From Chondrus crispus (Eukaryota > Rhodophyta > Florideophyceae > Gigartinales > Gigartinaceae): 61,225 nucleotides of DNA. Under the pieces are notes generated by a model, which was not told where the DNA came from, did not search any database, and worked only from the letters and a program-made list of their open reading frames with translations. The position numbers and the translations under genes are program-made. The stretch lies in NCBI RefSeq assembly GCF_000350225.1, contig NW_005179338.1, positions 1-61,225 of the forward strand, in the 5' to 3' direction. Shown piece after piece: positions 46,033 to 56,156 of this stretch (positions within the stretch are counted from its first letter, which is position 1; every line of letters begins with the position of its first letter).

Positions 46033-46064
46033 CCAGAATTGAAGGNNNNNGCTTCAATTCTGGA
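46033..46064. repeat. Inverted repeat with assembly gap in its loop
   Basis: TCCAGAATTGAAG and CTTCAATTCTGGA flank G-NNNNN-G (gap 46046-46050). The arms are perfect. The gap was probably caused by the hairpin. Confidence 0.9.
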
Positions 46065-46576
46065 CAGCTGGTGCGAGCACCAGACCATCACCTCGAGGAC
46101 CTTTTCCATACGTAAGCAATTTGTAAACAGCTCGATTAGCTGTAATGATATGTTCCAACTGAGCCACTTTTCCACAAAACCGAAAAAAATCCGCAAACCA
46201 TTGCCAAAACGTTTGCGGAAATTTTAGGCGAAACTATAAACGTCCGTGCCAGTTTTGGAAAGACGTGGTCACAAGCATAACTGGACTTACTGTGACAGGT
46301 ATTTCCCGTAGCGATTCCATCATGCTTCGTCCACTGTTGGCAGTGGCGCACCAATGATATTTAAACGAATAAAAATGCGCTACAACACGGCATACCAGGC
46401 GAGCTGAGTCATGGACGCAACACCAGGGGCAAAAATGAGACGGGACCAGGGCCAGAACGTCTCGGAGCGGATGACCGCGCAGGACCTATTCTCCTGATCG
46501 CGACTCTGTTAGTGGGCGACTCCTGAAATTCTAAAATCGCAAATTGTGTTGACCAAATCGGGATTTTGTGACACAC

Positions 46577-46610
46577 AAACGGCGCGTTGTGCACACACAA
46601 CGCGCCGTTT
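46577..46610. repeat. Hairpin, 15-bp arms, 4-nt loop
   Basis: AAACGGCGCGTTGTG, loop CACA, then its exact reverse complement. Confidence 0.9.
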
Positions 46611-46755
46611 TCTCGGACGGGGGACCCCATGCTAGGTTAAATGTGTATCGCACAAATGTCAAAATGTGCGCGCGTACAATCCAAATTTACTGTACAGAGA
46701 GAAAGCGTCGGCCGCCGCCCGGCCGACAACACTCCACATCTACATCCAACCGAGC

Positions 46756-47937
46756 ATGGCCGAGCATGATCGACTACTCGGCGAGGAATCTCCCTCATCA
46801 GCCGATGAAAGCAATCAAGAAGTCACCATGAGAAGTCCACTTCATTCCAAGGAATACAGAGACAAACAGCCCCACCCCAACCCCCTTTCAACAACGAAAC
46901 CTCAACCAGCGACCACCGATCCCCCCCTACACGGTCTCGCGGGATATGGTGCCCAAAGTGTGGAAGGTCCTTTGCCAGCCCAAACTGCCGTTCAGCCGTT
47001 ACATATGCGTACATCCACCGCTCCACATCGTGTTCCTCATGATCCCAACAACCCCATACCAGGGGCAAGAAAGAGAATCACAAAGAGAAGAAATGCCATC
47101 GCTCGCGATTTAAGATCGTCACCAATTGGCGGAAGAGGAAGCGGGTTTTCACAGCATGAGGTCGACAGTCTGTTGGATGTTTTAGATCGACTCCTCCCGT
47201 TGTGTAAAGAAGAATGAGATCACGTTCTTCGGCTGCATGAGCAGAGATATCCCGAGTGCGACCGAACTCTGGATTCGCTAAAAAGGAAATTTGCGTCCTT
47301 GCATCGAAAGAAAATGCCAACGGGAGACCCTCTGATGCCTCAAGACGTTCGCAAGGCTAAGCATATCCGGTACAAGATGACTGATCGCGCGGACTTGGGA
47401 GACGGGCAGTTTGCGGATGGATTTGCAGAAGAAGTTGTTCCAAACATCTCTACTCAGAAGGAACACGCACCAGTGGTCCTTACAGAAATGGAACGAGATG
47501 GATTGGATTCAGACGGAGAAGGTCATGGGCGAAATGGGGCAGTAGTTATGCCGGACAATTCGAGCTCTGCCCTCATTAATCCTGAAGGCCACAGTTCAGG
47601 TCGCACGAGTCCACCACGCCACTCCTCCCGAAATATAAAATCCAGCTCGCCCCGGCCGCTTGTGAGGAAAAAACAAGCGTCCAAAACTGGGATAGGTGAT
47701 GACGGGGAGGACCTTATTTCTATCTTCATGTTATGTATGCTGCAGGAGCAGCAACGCAGAAGCGAGGAACAGAAGCAAAAGGAGCGGGAGCGGCAGGAAG
47801 ATAGAGAGCGTAGAGAGGAAGATAGACAAAGACGTGAAGCACAGAGCACACGACACGATCAATTCATGGAAATGATGATGCTTGTGCTTGCGAAAGGTAT
47901 GGGGGTCAACACACTTCCTCCGACTTCTAAAAAGTAG
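46756..47937 (+). pseudogene. Myb/SANT-like DNA-binding protein (DUF6818-type) with one TGA
   Basis: Start at ATG 46756 (MAEHDRLLGEE). A disordered N-terminus leads to a basic patch (GARKRITKRRNAIARD) and a Myb/SANT-like domain: FSQHEVDSLLDVLDRLLPL, then TGA at 47215-47217, then in the same frame DHVLRLHEQRYPECDRT and LKRKFASLHRKKMPTGDP. The TGA sits where this family has a conserved Trp, so a TGG-to-TGA change is the simplest explanation. The C-terminus has a strongly charged coiled coil (KERERQEDRERREEDRQRR). I know this domain type from oomycetes, fungi and algae (annotated DUF6818), and Myb-like proteins are the usual partner of Harbinger transposases. One lies 2.1 kb away, convergent. 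Confidence 0.75.
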
Positions 47938-49380
47938 GTTTAGGCGAGCGGGTGAGGACTTCGGAGACTTGACCTGGCGATATAAAGACCCGTGCGCGTG
48001 TCATAGTATGATTTCTTAAAGTGTGTCATGAGTGTCGGAAGGATTCTCTGCGGGGACTCTGCAGCATGCTGCACAGGAGTGTGCGCCGCCGAGGAATTCG
48101 AGTTGGAGGACGGATTTCAGCCACCACGTGTGACAGGGGGTTTTATTCTTGTAATCTCCGAAGCGCTGTCTCCAGATCATGTCGGGTAGTGCACCTGCAG
48201 GGAGAGCGTATCAGAAGAGAGCCACGTAGGGATTGTAGAGGATGCCGCCGCCGGATGCGTGGCAGATGAGTTTGCCGCATTGCCATGGTTCATGCATCTC
48301 AGCGGCGTCGTGAATGATGTTGCGAAAGCGCGAGTTACCAAGGACGTTGCTGTCACGACGATGCGAGGATAGGAAGTCAAGGACGCCCTGTAGGGGAGCT
48401 GTGAAGCTGGTGAGTGGGTGGTTTGTTGAATGGGTTGCTCGTGTGGGTGGGATGGAAATGTTTCAAATGGAGGTGTGAGGGCGGGGATTTTTTTGATGGA
48501 AGGTATGGGGTAAGCATGGTTGAAGCGGCATAGATTGCTGTGCGTAGAAGGTAATTGGATGGCGGTGGAGGGGGGAGCAGTGCGGAAGGGGAAAAGCTGG
48601 GATTTGCGACGTGACGCCACATCGGGAAGAAACAGATTGAGGAGGTTAGAGCGGGAGGGGATGCAGTATGTGGTGCACATACTAGGAGCACTTGTTGAAA
48701 CCGATGTCTTGGGAGTGTTTTCCGTTCAAATCGTATCTGACGTAATGCACGAGCAAGGATCAATGCACAAGGGTGGTGCAAGTAAAAAGCATGGCTGCAA
48801 AGAGAAATGAAACAACATCAACGTGTGGCCACACACGAAGAGTAGTGGTTACTTGATTTAGAAAGATGTACTATAGAAACAAGTGTCATAACGGGTAGAG
48901 TTATGGTACCGCAGATTGCGGGGGCCCTTTGTGGGGTGACAGGGGTTGCAGGTCTTTATGATGGCGCTTGATGATGACACTTCATGATTAGGTGTATGAT
49001 TAGTTGTGTGATTTGTTTCGTTACGGTGTGTCATGTCCACGTAGGGCGCCACTGTTTGTTGTTTAATCTTTGCTTCTCCGTTGGAGGGGAGCATTGGGAG
49101 GCGTGTTGTAAAGGGATATCAAGTTATATCAGGTTATAAGACATGTCTATTTGCCGTTGTCTACCGAACGGTGGGTCCGTATTGTTTTGTGTTGCGTTGC
49201 ACATCAACTGGACATCAGGGGGCGTGGGAATTAATGAGGGAGCAAGCACAAGCAAGCACAAGCAACAATCACCACAAACCGTCTGATGGCTTCTTTTTTA
49301 TTGTGTGACGTTCGTGACACGTAATGTAATCGAGCTTGACTGCAGTACGTTATCACTGTAGTACGATGTTAGTGAGAGGA
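47938..49380. other. Mostly unassigned, low-grade coding-like sequence
   Basis: A plus-strand frame near 48060-48360 (ELEDGFQPPRVTGGFILVIS..., with stops) reads vaguely protein-like, and so does a minus-strand frame (48781-48377) in another register. No family, start or intact frame can be supported. It may be the 3' part of a transposon with the neighbouring Myb-like gene. Confidence 0.3.
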
Positions 49381-49625
49381 AGAGTAAAGGGGAAAAGCGG
49401 GGAAAAGCCATGAAAGGTGGGAACAAGCCGGGAAAGCCTGGGAAAGCCTGGAAAAGCCGGGCAAAGCCGGCAAAGCCGGGCAAAGCCAGGGAAAGGCCTG
49501 GAAAAGCGGACGCAGTTGTTATCTTATAGACGTGGCTACAATGAAAATGGCTGCAATGAAAATGGCTCCAATGAAAATGGCTACAATGGAAATGGCTACA
49601 ATGGAAAAGGCTACAATGGAAGCCA
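49381..49625. repeat. Two minisatellites
   Basis: 49385-49500: about 10-bp GGGAAAGCCT/GGAAAAGCCG units. 49533-49625: 15-bp units AATGGCTACAATGGA, about six copies. Confidence 0.85.
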
Positions 49626-50067
49626 CACGATGGAATAGAAGGAGAAGATGATAAGGCGGGAGTGGTGATGGGGAGGATGGGTAGGCTTTATTTGAATAGC
49701 TTTTGTTTTTGTTTTACATGTTGCGATTGTGTCGTTGCCCGGAAGCTGCGACGAATGTTCACTTTGTGTGAATGCATGGTTTAAATTGGGCTGTGGGCCA
49801 TACGAAAATTCACGGGCCGGTCTGTGCTACAGGCTACTGAGAGATGAGGGAAGCGGAAAAGTCGTTCTGTTTGCCGCGGAAGATGCGCTGTTGGCCATCG
49901 GCTGTGATGGCGGTTGTCCCGTTGGGGAGGTGCCAAGTGGTGTATTGCCTTCATGCGGGTGTGCGTAGATGAGGTCTGCAGCGGCTATGAAGACGTCGTT
50001 TTCATCCTTGACTGCTCCCGGGTCCGTGTTTTTGCAGTGAGGGGTCTCCAGGGCGAAGCAAGGAGAA

Positions 50068-51254
50068 TTATTCAGGGATGACGGTGTTGTTGCTGAGAAA
50101 ATAATTCGCGTCGACGCTCATGTTGGGCATGTGCGAGTTCAAGATTTGATTCAACCCAACGAGACGGGTCCTAAAATTGAACAGCAGAACCACAGACAAA
50201 AGAAAGACTTTCGCTCTCCTCGTTCTTCATATGTGAGTCGATCCTTCAATCTTGGAAATGACCCTTGCAGCGCTCTCATACCCCACTCTGCTGCCTGCCG
50301 AGCGGAGGTTGCCTGTCGACCCTCTGCAACCTGTTCCACGTGCTCAGCGTTGATTGGGTAGTCCTGACTAGACTTGATAAGAAACGGATGGTTTCCTTTC
50401 GAAAAAGCCCAATCGACAACACAGCGGCCAGTAGTTCTATCACACACATCTTGCAGTTTTTTGTAAATGTTACCCCAATCTGCTATCGTCGAGTCATGCA
50501 TTGCCCCGGGTGCGTTCACCGCACACGCTATAATCGTTCCATTTGGGGCAAACACAAAAACATTCCCAACATAGTGGTCATGGGTCCATCCATTATAAAA
50601 CATATTTTGGATAATGGAGTCCCTGGATTGCTGCAGATATAGCTTGAGCCCATCAGCAACTGCATATACGTCAGAAAGCATAGAATATTTTGATGCAAAG
50701 GAATGCTTAAAGACATTCACTTCGTCATCTGATGGCATGCGCACAGCTGCCATGTCGTCTGCAGAGAGTTGTTGGAGTAATATTCGCCTTCCAAACCGTA
50801 AGAAAAGCGAACAAACTGAGCCTGTGATGCCGAACATGAGGCACAAAACCATCTCGGAACCCCTGGATCTTCCCCAAGAAAGTATGAGACCTAAACATTG
50901 GCAAGCTGACAACGAACGCGGGCGACCACGCTTTTTCGAACGCAGCGGGAGGAGACTTATCATTCCCTCGCTACAGTACGGAGAACATCGTTCGAAGGCG
51001 GGTGCGAATTTTTCAAGCAGTCCACGAAATGCGTGGTGATCGAGCCCTGTTAGAGTAATGAGGGATCTATCACAGCCAGATCCGTAGAGAACCGAAAACG
51101 TAGACATCGACGGGTGCTGCAAGGCAGCTCTTGATATTCTGCGGTCTCTTCTTTTTCGTCCCTCGGCTGACAACTTTTGCCTGAATGTTATGGCCTTTTT
51201 TCGACGTTGGCTCTGAATGAGAAGCAGAAATAGAATAGCCATATGGTCATTCAT
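50068..51254 (-). pseudogene. PIF/Harbinger-like DDE transposase, one C-terminal frameshift
   Basis: Starts at ATG 51254 (MNDHMAILFL). An N-terminal helical region leads to an RNase H-like catalytic domain: first D in YAVADGLKLYLQ, then VFAPNGTIIACAVNAPGAMHDS, second D in CVVDWAFS, E in AAEWGMRALQGSFPRLK. Near 50214-50222 the frame shifts; the true tail in the other register contains NFRTRLVGLNQIL, and ends at TAA 50070-50068. About 390 codons. Everything needed for catalysis precedes the shift. It is unrelated in detail to the element at 18.5 kb. No inverted ends could be assigned with confidence. Confidence 0.8.
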
Positions 51255-51524
51255 GGTTCTGACGGTGGCTGCTCGTTGGTGAAAACACTCATCGCACTGC
51301 CATGATTGAGCTTAGCTCGCAGCACACACTGTAGTTAGAGCTCTGACGCCGTCATCGCCGGCGTCCGATGAGTACAAAAGAATGCGTACCGTGCAAAAGA
51401 ATGCGTACAGTAGGGGAACGCACATTTTATGTGCGCAAGCATTTCCGTGGCATAACTCATTTTTGGTGCACAAAAAAGAAAAATATGACTCTTGACACAA
51501 AAAATAATTGGGCCATTTGCGGAT

Positions 51525-51780
51525 CTTGGGGTGACAGGTGCGGCTTTTGATGCCCCTGGGGAGGTGAAGTTCTAGCCCTGGGGGTGTTTTGGGGGCGACT
51601 ACCCCAATTGAGGTGGCATTGAAGGGTGACGTTCCTCATTCATCCAATTCCGAGGGTGACGTCGCCCTAAGAAAACGACATGTTGAAACATGCCGATCTT
51701 TGTCTGTGTCTATAGGGCGACATTGGATCGTTTTCTGAGATTGATGTGATTTCAGTTGGAAATATAGGGTGACTTCATAT
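51525..51780. repeat. GGGYGAC motif array, left
   Basis: GGGTGAC or GGGCGAC occurs near 51529, 51590, 51624, 51653, 51713 and 51767 in plus orientation, with one inverted GTCGCCC near 51665. Confidence 0.7.
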
Positions 51781-51856
51781 GCGAAACACCGGCAACTTCT
51801 ACCCACTCTATCTACATACAATTACATACAGTATTTTCCATACCACGGAAGCATGT

Positions 51857-52993
51857 TTACCTAGTGTTTTCATCCCCATAAAGCTGTCTCAGTGCACAAT
51901 CAGTAACAGTATGCGTCTCAGAACGGCAAAGAGAGCAAGTATACTTCCTCTTTGATGGCGCAGGTCCGTTCTCATACCAGCTCTTCTTACGTTTTCCCGC
52001 GTTTTTCACTGGCCTCCCACGAGGAGGAGGGATAGCTTTGGGAATTCTTAAGTTCTGACCAAAAGCTACTAACCGTTTCGCTTGTTTGATAACTTTGTCG
52101 ACAGAGTATTGCGCCGGCATTGAGTAACACAAGCTGTAGTAATTCTCTTTCTATGCTTTCGTCAAATGTCGCCGCGCAACGTGCTTATACAAATTATTAG
52201 ATCCGTACTTCTCACATATGACAGCCGTTCCGTGATAGCAAGGAAAACCGGAACCATCTCGTGAATGCATGCAGCATGAAGGGGGCGTGTTTGGCTCTGA
52301 ACTCATGACTACATGCCTCAAACGCGTTCCGTCCACCACGCTTCGTACCGTCGCCTCTATTTGCCCCGTTCCCTCTACAAACCTAACAGACTCCTTATAA
52401 ACTCTTGATCTCTGAATGAGTAGCGCAAGACGTTGTTCAATGTGAGGTGGTACGGGACTCTTGCAGTTCATTGCAGTTGCTTGCCGCTTCAAAAAGGCAG
52501 TTCGCTGTGTCGACACAACTTTCTCCAGCATCTTTTGAGGCTCCACTGTCCTGATATGGTTTCGCAGGGCGGCGGACATACCACTTTCAGCTCCTTGAGA
52601 TGTCGTGATTAGATCTTGCAACATCGAGCATGCTCTATACAGCTCACTGTCATCAAACCTATTAAGGTAATCTGACATCTTCATCGGGAAGTCTTTTTTG
52701 GCTTGAATAACCTCATCCCTGCTTGGGTTTCGAAGCGCTTTATCGTACATACGCACACCAACAACCTTTCCCGCACCCAGTGCTGTAGCGAGATTTTTTC
52801 GGACATGCAGTGGGTCCAGGAACAACTTCGCGTGCCGCATGCACCGCTTGTACGTTTTGAAAGTAGACAAGCAAGTGATGAGGTCGAGATGAGGTGGCGC
52901 TGTATAGCACTCGAGAAGGTGGTGACGCCAATGCGGCAATATGCGCATTAAATAACGAGAGACTTGCCCAGATGCTTGATAGCGACGCATCAT
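51857..52993 (-). pseudogene. MULE transposase C-terminal part, in-frame TAG
   Basis: One frame from 52993 to 51857 with TAG at 52151-52153. The N-terminal part contains DPLHVRKNLATALG, typical of the region after the MULE catalytic core. Next comes a SWIM-like zinc site (SCCMHSRDGSGFPCYHGTA), then after the stop a MULE-style tail with YSVDKVIKQAK, a basic stretch and a zinc knuckle CSLCRSETHTVTDC. Upstream of 52993 the frame is lost and the D-D-E core is not identifiable, so only the back half survives. Confidence 0.65.
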
Positions 52994-53460
52994 TTGTCAT
53001 GGCGACAAGAATCGTCCTGCTCTAGCACGGACATACCGTACAACGTAGGATGTCATCAACAAGCGGACGAAAAGCAAAAAGGAAAATTGACGCAAGCAGG
53101 TAAAAAAAGGCGGTCACGGCGGGTCTCTCTCCTTGTCAGCGGGACCAAATGGGGTGCCTCTCCTCTTGCTCTTCAGGCCAAACCCCTTCTCCACGGGGGG
53201 AATGGTTTCCAGGAGCTGGATGTTCATGCTTCAATGTTTGCGATAAACTTATTGACATCGAAGTCACAGCACTCGGAGACGATGACGTACAGCCCTGGGT
53301 TTGTGGTCAGACCAGTCATGGACCCGCGAGTGCAAACTATTTCACATCATCAAGCTAGAATTATACTGGGACATGCTCAGATTTGTTCTTCCGCCTTCAG
53401 AATGGTGGTGGAGGTGTAACAGCGCTCGTATTAGCTGTTCGCGATGTTGGCGGGGCGTGG
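52994..53460. other. Degenerate sequence upstream of the MULE fragment
   Basis: Minus-strand pieces such as FARMTILVAMTNDA and CDFDVNKFIANIEA in different registers hint at decayed coding sequence, probably of the same transposon. No continuous frame. Confidence 0.3.
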
Positions 53461-54707
53461 TTACCAAACGGTATTGTCGGCGGATCTGAGCTTTTTAGGA
53501 GCCTCCCTCCTTTCCAAAGCCATTTCCGTCTCCTGCATCGACGCGTCCAAGCGCCTCTCCTTCTCCGCCATGAGCAGCTCCTTCCTCGCGACGGCAGCAA
53601 CCCGTTCGGCAACGCGGTCCTTCCCTGCTTCCTCCGCCTGGCCGACCCTTCTCTCCCTCTCTTCCAACTTGCGCACCCACGCATGTAGCCTCCCCTGCTC
53701 GACGCCCGAGTACTTCAAGCTGGCGAAGAAGGAGCGGGAGGGGCGGGGGATGAACACGAGCAGCGTGAGGGCTTCTCGGAATTGACAGGGACTTTAACTA
53801 GCTCCCTCACTTCAGCCACGCGCAAATTCTTTGCTTCATCTCCGCCAAGGAGACGAAGCACATCTTCGGTTAATGCGAACGGGTACCTTGAAGCGCTATC
53901 ATGGACAATACCACGGTTGCAGTCCAGCGCAACGCAATGGTCTACAATTCCGTGTTCTTCTATTCGGACTATCCACACGCCTTGATTATGGTGCGCAAGC
54001 CACTTGAAAGGATTTGCATCGAACGCCTTCTTCTCAGCTTTAGGAACTCGGCGCACTGATAGTTGAGCGGGAATTTGGTGAACCAGAGAAAAGAGTTGCT
54101 TGAGTGTTTTGATCTTCATCGGATGCTTCCGAAGGTACTTGTCGACGCTTGTTCCTCCTGTGGTACCATATAGCGCACAAGTGCCGTTGGACAGCGCAGC
54201 CGACACGCATGAATCGTCGTTGCTGCGCACCAGGTTCGGGCCATGCTGGTGCACCTCAAACCTTCTTGATCCAGTGATTTGTCCGCGTGCCCCAATACCA
54301 CCGATGAATATCGGCACACTGCGATGGGCCATCATCCACGCATACAATCAACGGAACATCTCTTGCAAAATCTTTTTCTTGCGCGGCAAGTCGTTGGTAC
54401 CATCATCTATAGCGTTTAATAGAGCCTGCATCGTGTGAAGGGATAGTGTAATCGAATTGGCATCGATAGGCCAGAAACTTTCGTCACCGCCTGTCAATCC
54501 GGCGGCAGCGTACAAAACGCCGTCTTGCATTTTGTGGCCGCTTGCCCCTTGTCGGCCATCACCAATCATCACCCTGTCAATCGCCCAGCTCATGGTGTCC
54601 AAGAATACTAGGAATGATGCACCTCCCCGGAGATCTGCACAAACTTCCGTTCTTAGTGGACACACGTGAGATGGGCGCCGGGCTCTTTGGTGCGGGTTCC
54701 GGGTCAC
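53461..54707 (-). pseudogene. MULE-associated papain-like cysteine-peptidase-type protein
   Basis: A frame from 54707 to 53715 is cut by TGA at 54348-54350; both sides read as one protein. The N-terminal part includes FLDTMSWAIDRVMIGDGRQG and HTMQALLNAIDDG. After the stop come SNDDSCVSAALSNGTCALYG (candidate catalytic Cys), EEHGIVDHCVALDCNRGIV (His) and HDSASRYPFAL (Asp), the order of a papain-like fold. Near 53770 the frame changes by one base and a coiled-coil tail (WVRKLEERERRVGQAEEAG...) follows to 53461. It neighbours a MULE transposase, where such peptidase-like accessory proteins are plausible. The peptidase assignment is inference from residue order only. Confidence 0.5.
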
Positions 54708-54984
54708 TTGGAGACGCGGCCGCGGTGCACCATGCTAGAGGCAGGGTGAGCAAGGCGATGAAGAAGGCGGGTGAGGGCATTGCGGCGAGATGTGCGGGGG
54801 GGGGGAGCTGGGGAACGTAGACGCCGAAAAATAGCGGGTTCAGAAGGCAGAACGTACGCCGCATGACCGCGCGTCACCGTACGCCAGCCACTGTGGTGGG
54901 CACTGGGCAGCCTCTATAGCCACACTATATTGTTTCAGTTATGAGAGCGCTATATCCAGCGCGAAACCGTGCGTTGGCGTGCTT

Positions 54985-55330
54985 TTATAAGGGTGACATT
55001 AAAACAATCATGCGTTTCTAGGGCGACTTTTGTAACATTTAGGTCTCTGCCGAAATGCCACGATGGTATACGTTTTTATGGGGTGACATCCCCGAATATG
55101 AGTTTGTCGGAGGTGACTTTACGATCGTTTTTCTGTCACCCTAGAAAACGTGCATTGTCACCCATCAAAAGGACACCATGGACCAAAATTACCCTACTAG
55201 CAAAGCACTTTTTAGTAGTGTCGCCCTATAAAAACCCCCACCGCATTGAAATCGCCCCACGTAGATTTCACTTTGGCCGGGTGTCGCCCCAAAATCTACA
55301 CTTTGACCCAAAATAATTTCCGGAGGCGCC
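54985..55330. repeat. GGGYGAC motif array, right
   Basis: Plus-orientation GGGTGAC/GGGCGAC near 54988, 55018 and 55080, and inverted GTCACCC/GTCGCCC near 55135, 55156, 55220 and 55285. Because both orientations occur, this block can fold on itself. Confidence 0.7.
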
Positions 55331-55359
55331 CAGTAACAACTGCTAAACTTTTCTTCTTC

Positions 55360-55402
55360 AAGGGTACCATACTGTAACAACTTGTTACAGTATGGTACCC
55401 TT
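55360..55402. repeat. Perfect 21-bp hairpin, 1-nt loop
   Basis: AAGGGTACCATACTGTAACA-a, single C, then the exact reverse complement. Located between the MULE end and the RRP17 gene. Confidence 0.95.
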
Positions 55403-55580
55403 TACAGTAAGAGGTAAAACCAAGCATTTTCTGTGATCAATGGGGGAGCCAGCAGTGCATCTTTTGGAATTCGTTTTCTCATTCTTGCCGCCGGCGCGTC
55501 TCGTACACTGGCGACAAGCTTCTCCATCGCTGCGCCATCTGCCGCCTCGCTTTCCGTTGCAGTTGTACTCGAACTTTGCG

Positions 55581-56108
55581 ATGGGGAAGGGAAGGCGTGC
55601 ACCCGCGGTCATCTATGACCCCGATGCACACCGCGAGTTTGTGACGGGTTTCCGCAGCCGGAAGCAGGCTCGGCGACAAGAAGCCGCCGCATCGGCAGTC
55701 ACTGCCGAAAAGGAAGCGCGCCGGCAGATGCGCAAGGAGAAACGAAACGTTCTACGAGCAGCTGCGGAAAAAAGCCGCGGAACCCTCGACGACTCAGATG
55801 ATGAGCCGAAGGCCGAGGAGATCAGTCGCGAAGAGACAACGTATCAGACGGACGACACTGTTGTAACGGCAGTTGTGGCGCCTCTCGAAACAGCGCTTGA
55901 CAAGCGCGTGGTTCACGAGAAACGTAAAGTCGCAGCTTCCGTTGCGCAGAAGGGTACGGGTGGCAAGGAGAAGGAAGGTCTCATTCTCAAGGCGAAGAAG
56001 GCACAGTCGACGGGAGGTCGGAAACGAAGGGTATCTTATACACATACACTGTCAAAAGTGAATAAGCGAAAGCTCCAGTTGAAGAGAAGGAAAGCTGAGA
56101 GAATTTGA
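55581..56108 (+). CDS. RRP17: RRP17/NOL12-family nucleolar protein
   Basis: ATG chosen at 55581 because the family motif begins right after it: VIYDPDAHREFVTGFRSRKQ (about residues 10-30), which matches the start of yeast Rrp17 and human NOL12 (Nop25). 175 residues, typical for the family. The rest is a charged, Lys/Arg/Glu-rich helix (AEKEARRQMRKEKRNVLR), a middle acidic segment and a basic C-terminus (RKRRVSYTHTLSKVNKRKLQ) suited to nucleolar targeting. Family members act in 5'-end processing of large-subunit rRNA; yeast Rrp17 is a 5'-3' exonuclease. No intron. It converges on REV3, with stop codons only about 50 bases apart. Confidence 0.8.
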   Translation: MGKGRRAPAVIYDPDAHREFVTGFRSRKQARRQEAAASAVTAEKEARRQMRKEKRNVLRAAAEKSRGTLDDSDDEPKAEEISREETTYQTDDTVVTAVVAPLETALDKRVVHEKRKVAASVAQKGTGGKEKEGLILKAKKAQSTGGRKRRVSYTHTLSKVNKRKLQLKRRKAERI

Positions 56109-56156
56109 TTATGCGGTGCTCAGGAATGGCGTTTCCACCCGCCCTACGAAGAACAG

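Larger units (their letters stand above)
51525..55330 (-). mobile_element. MULE-like DNA transposon remains
   Basis: A block bounded by two regions rich in GGGTGAC/GGGCGAC motifs (51525-51780 and 54985-55330) and containing a MULE-type transposase C-terminal half and an accessory gene, all on the minus strand. The ends look like long, diverged terminal repeats with subterminal motifs, but a clean inverted alignment or a 9-bp duplication was not found by eye. Confidence 0.5.

Noticed and set aside
49729..49968. Cys-rich plus-strand frame of 79 codons
   Set aside because: No upstream signal or family; lies between minisatellites and the transposase tail with no supporting evidence.
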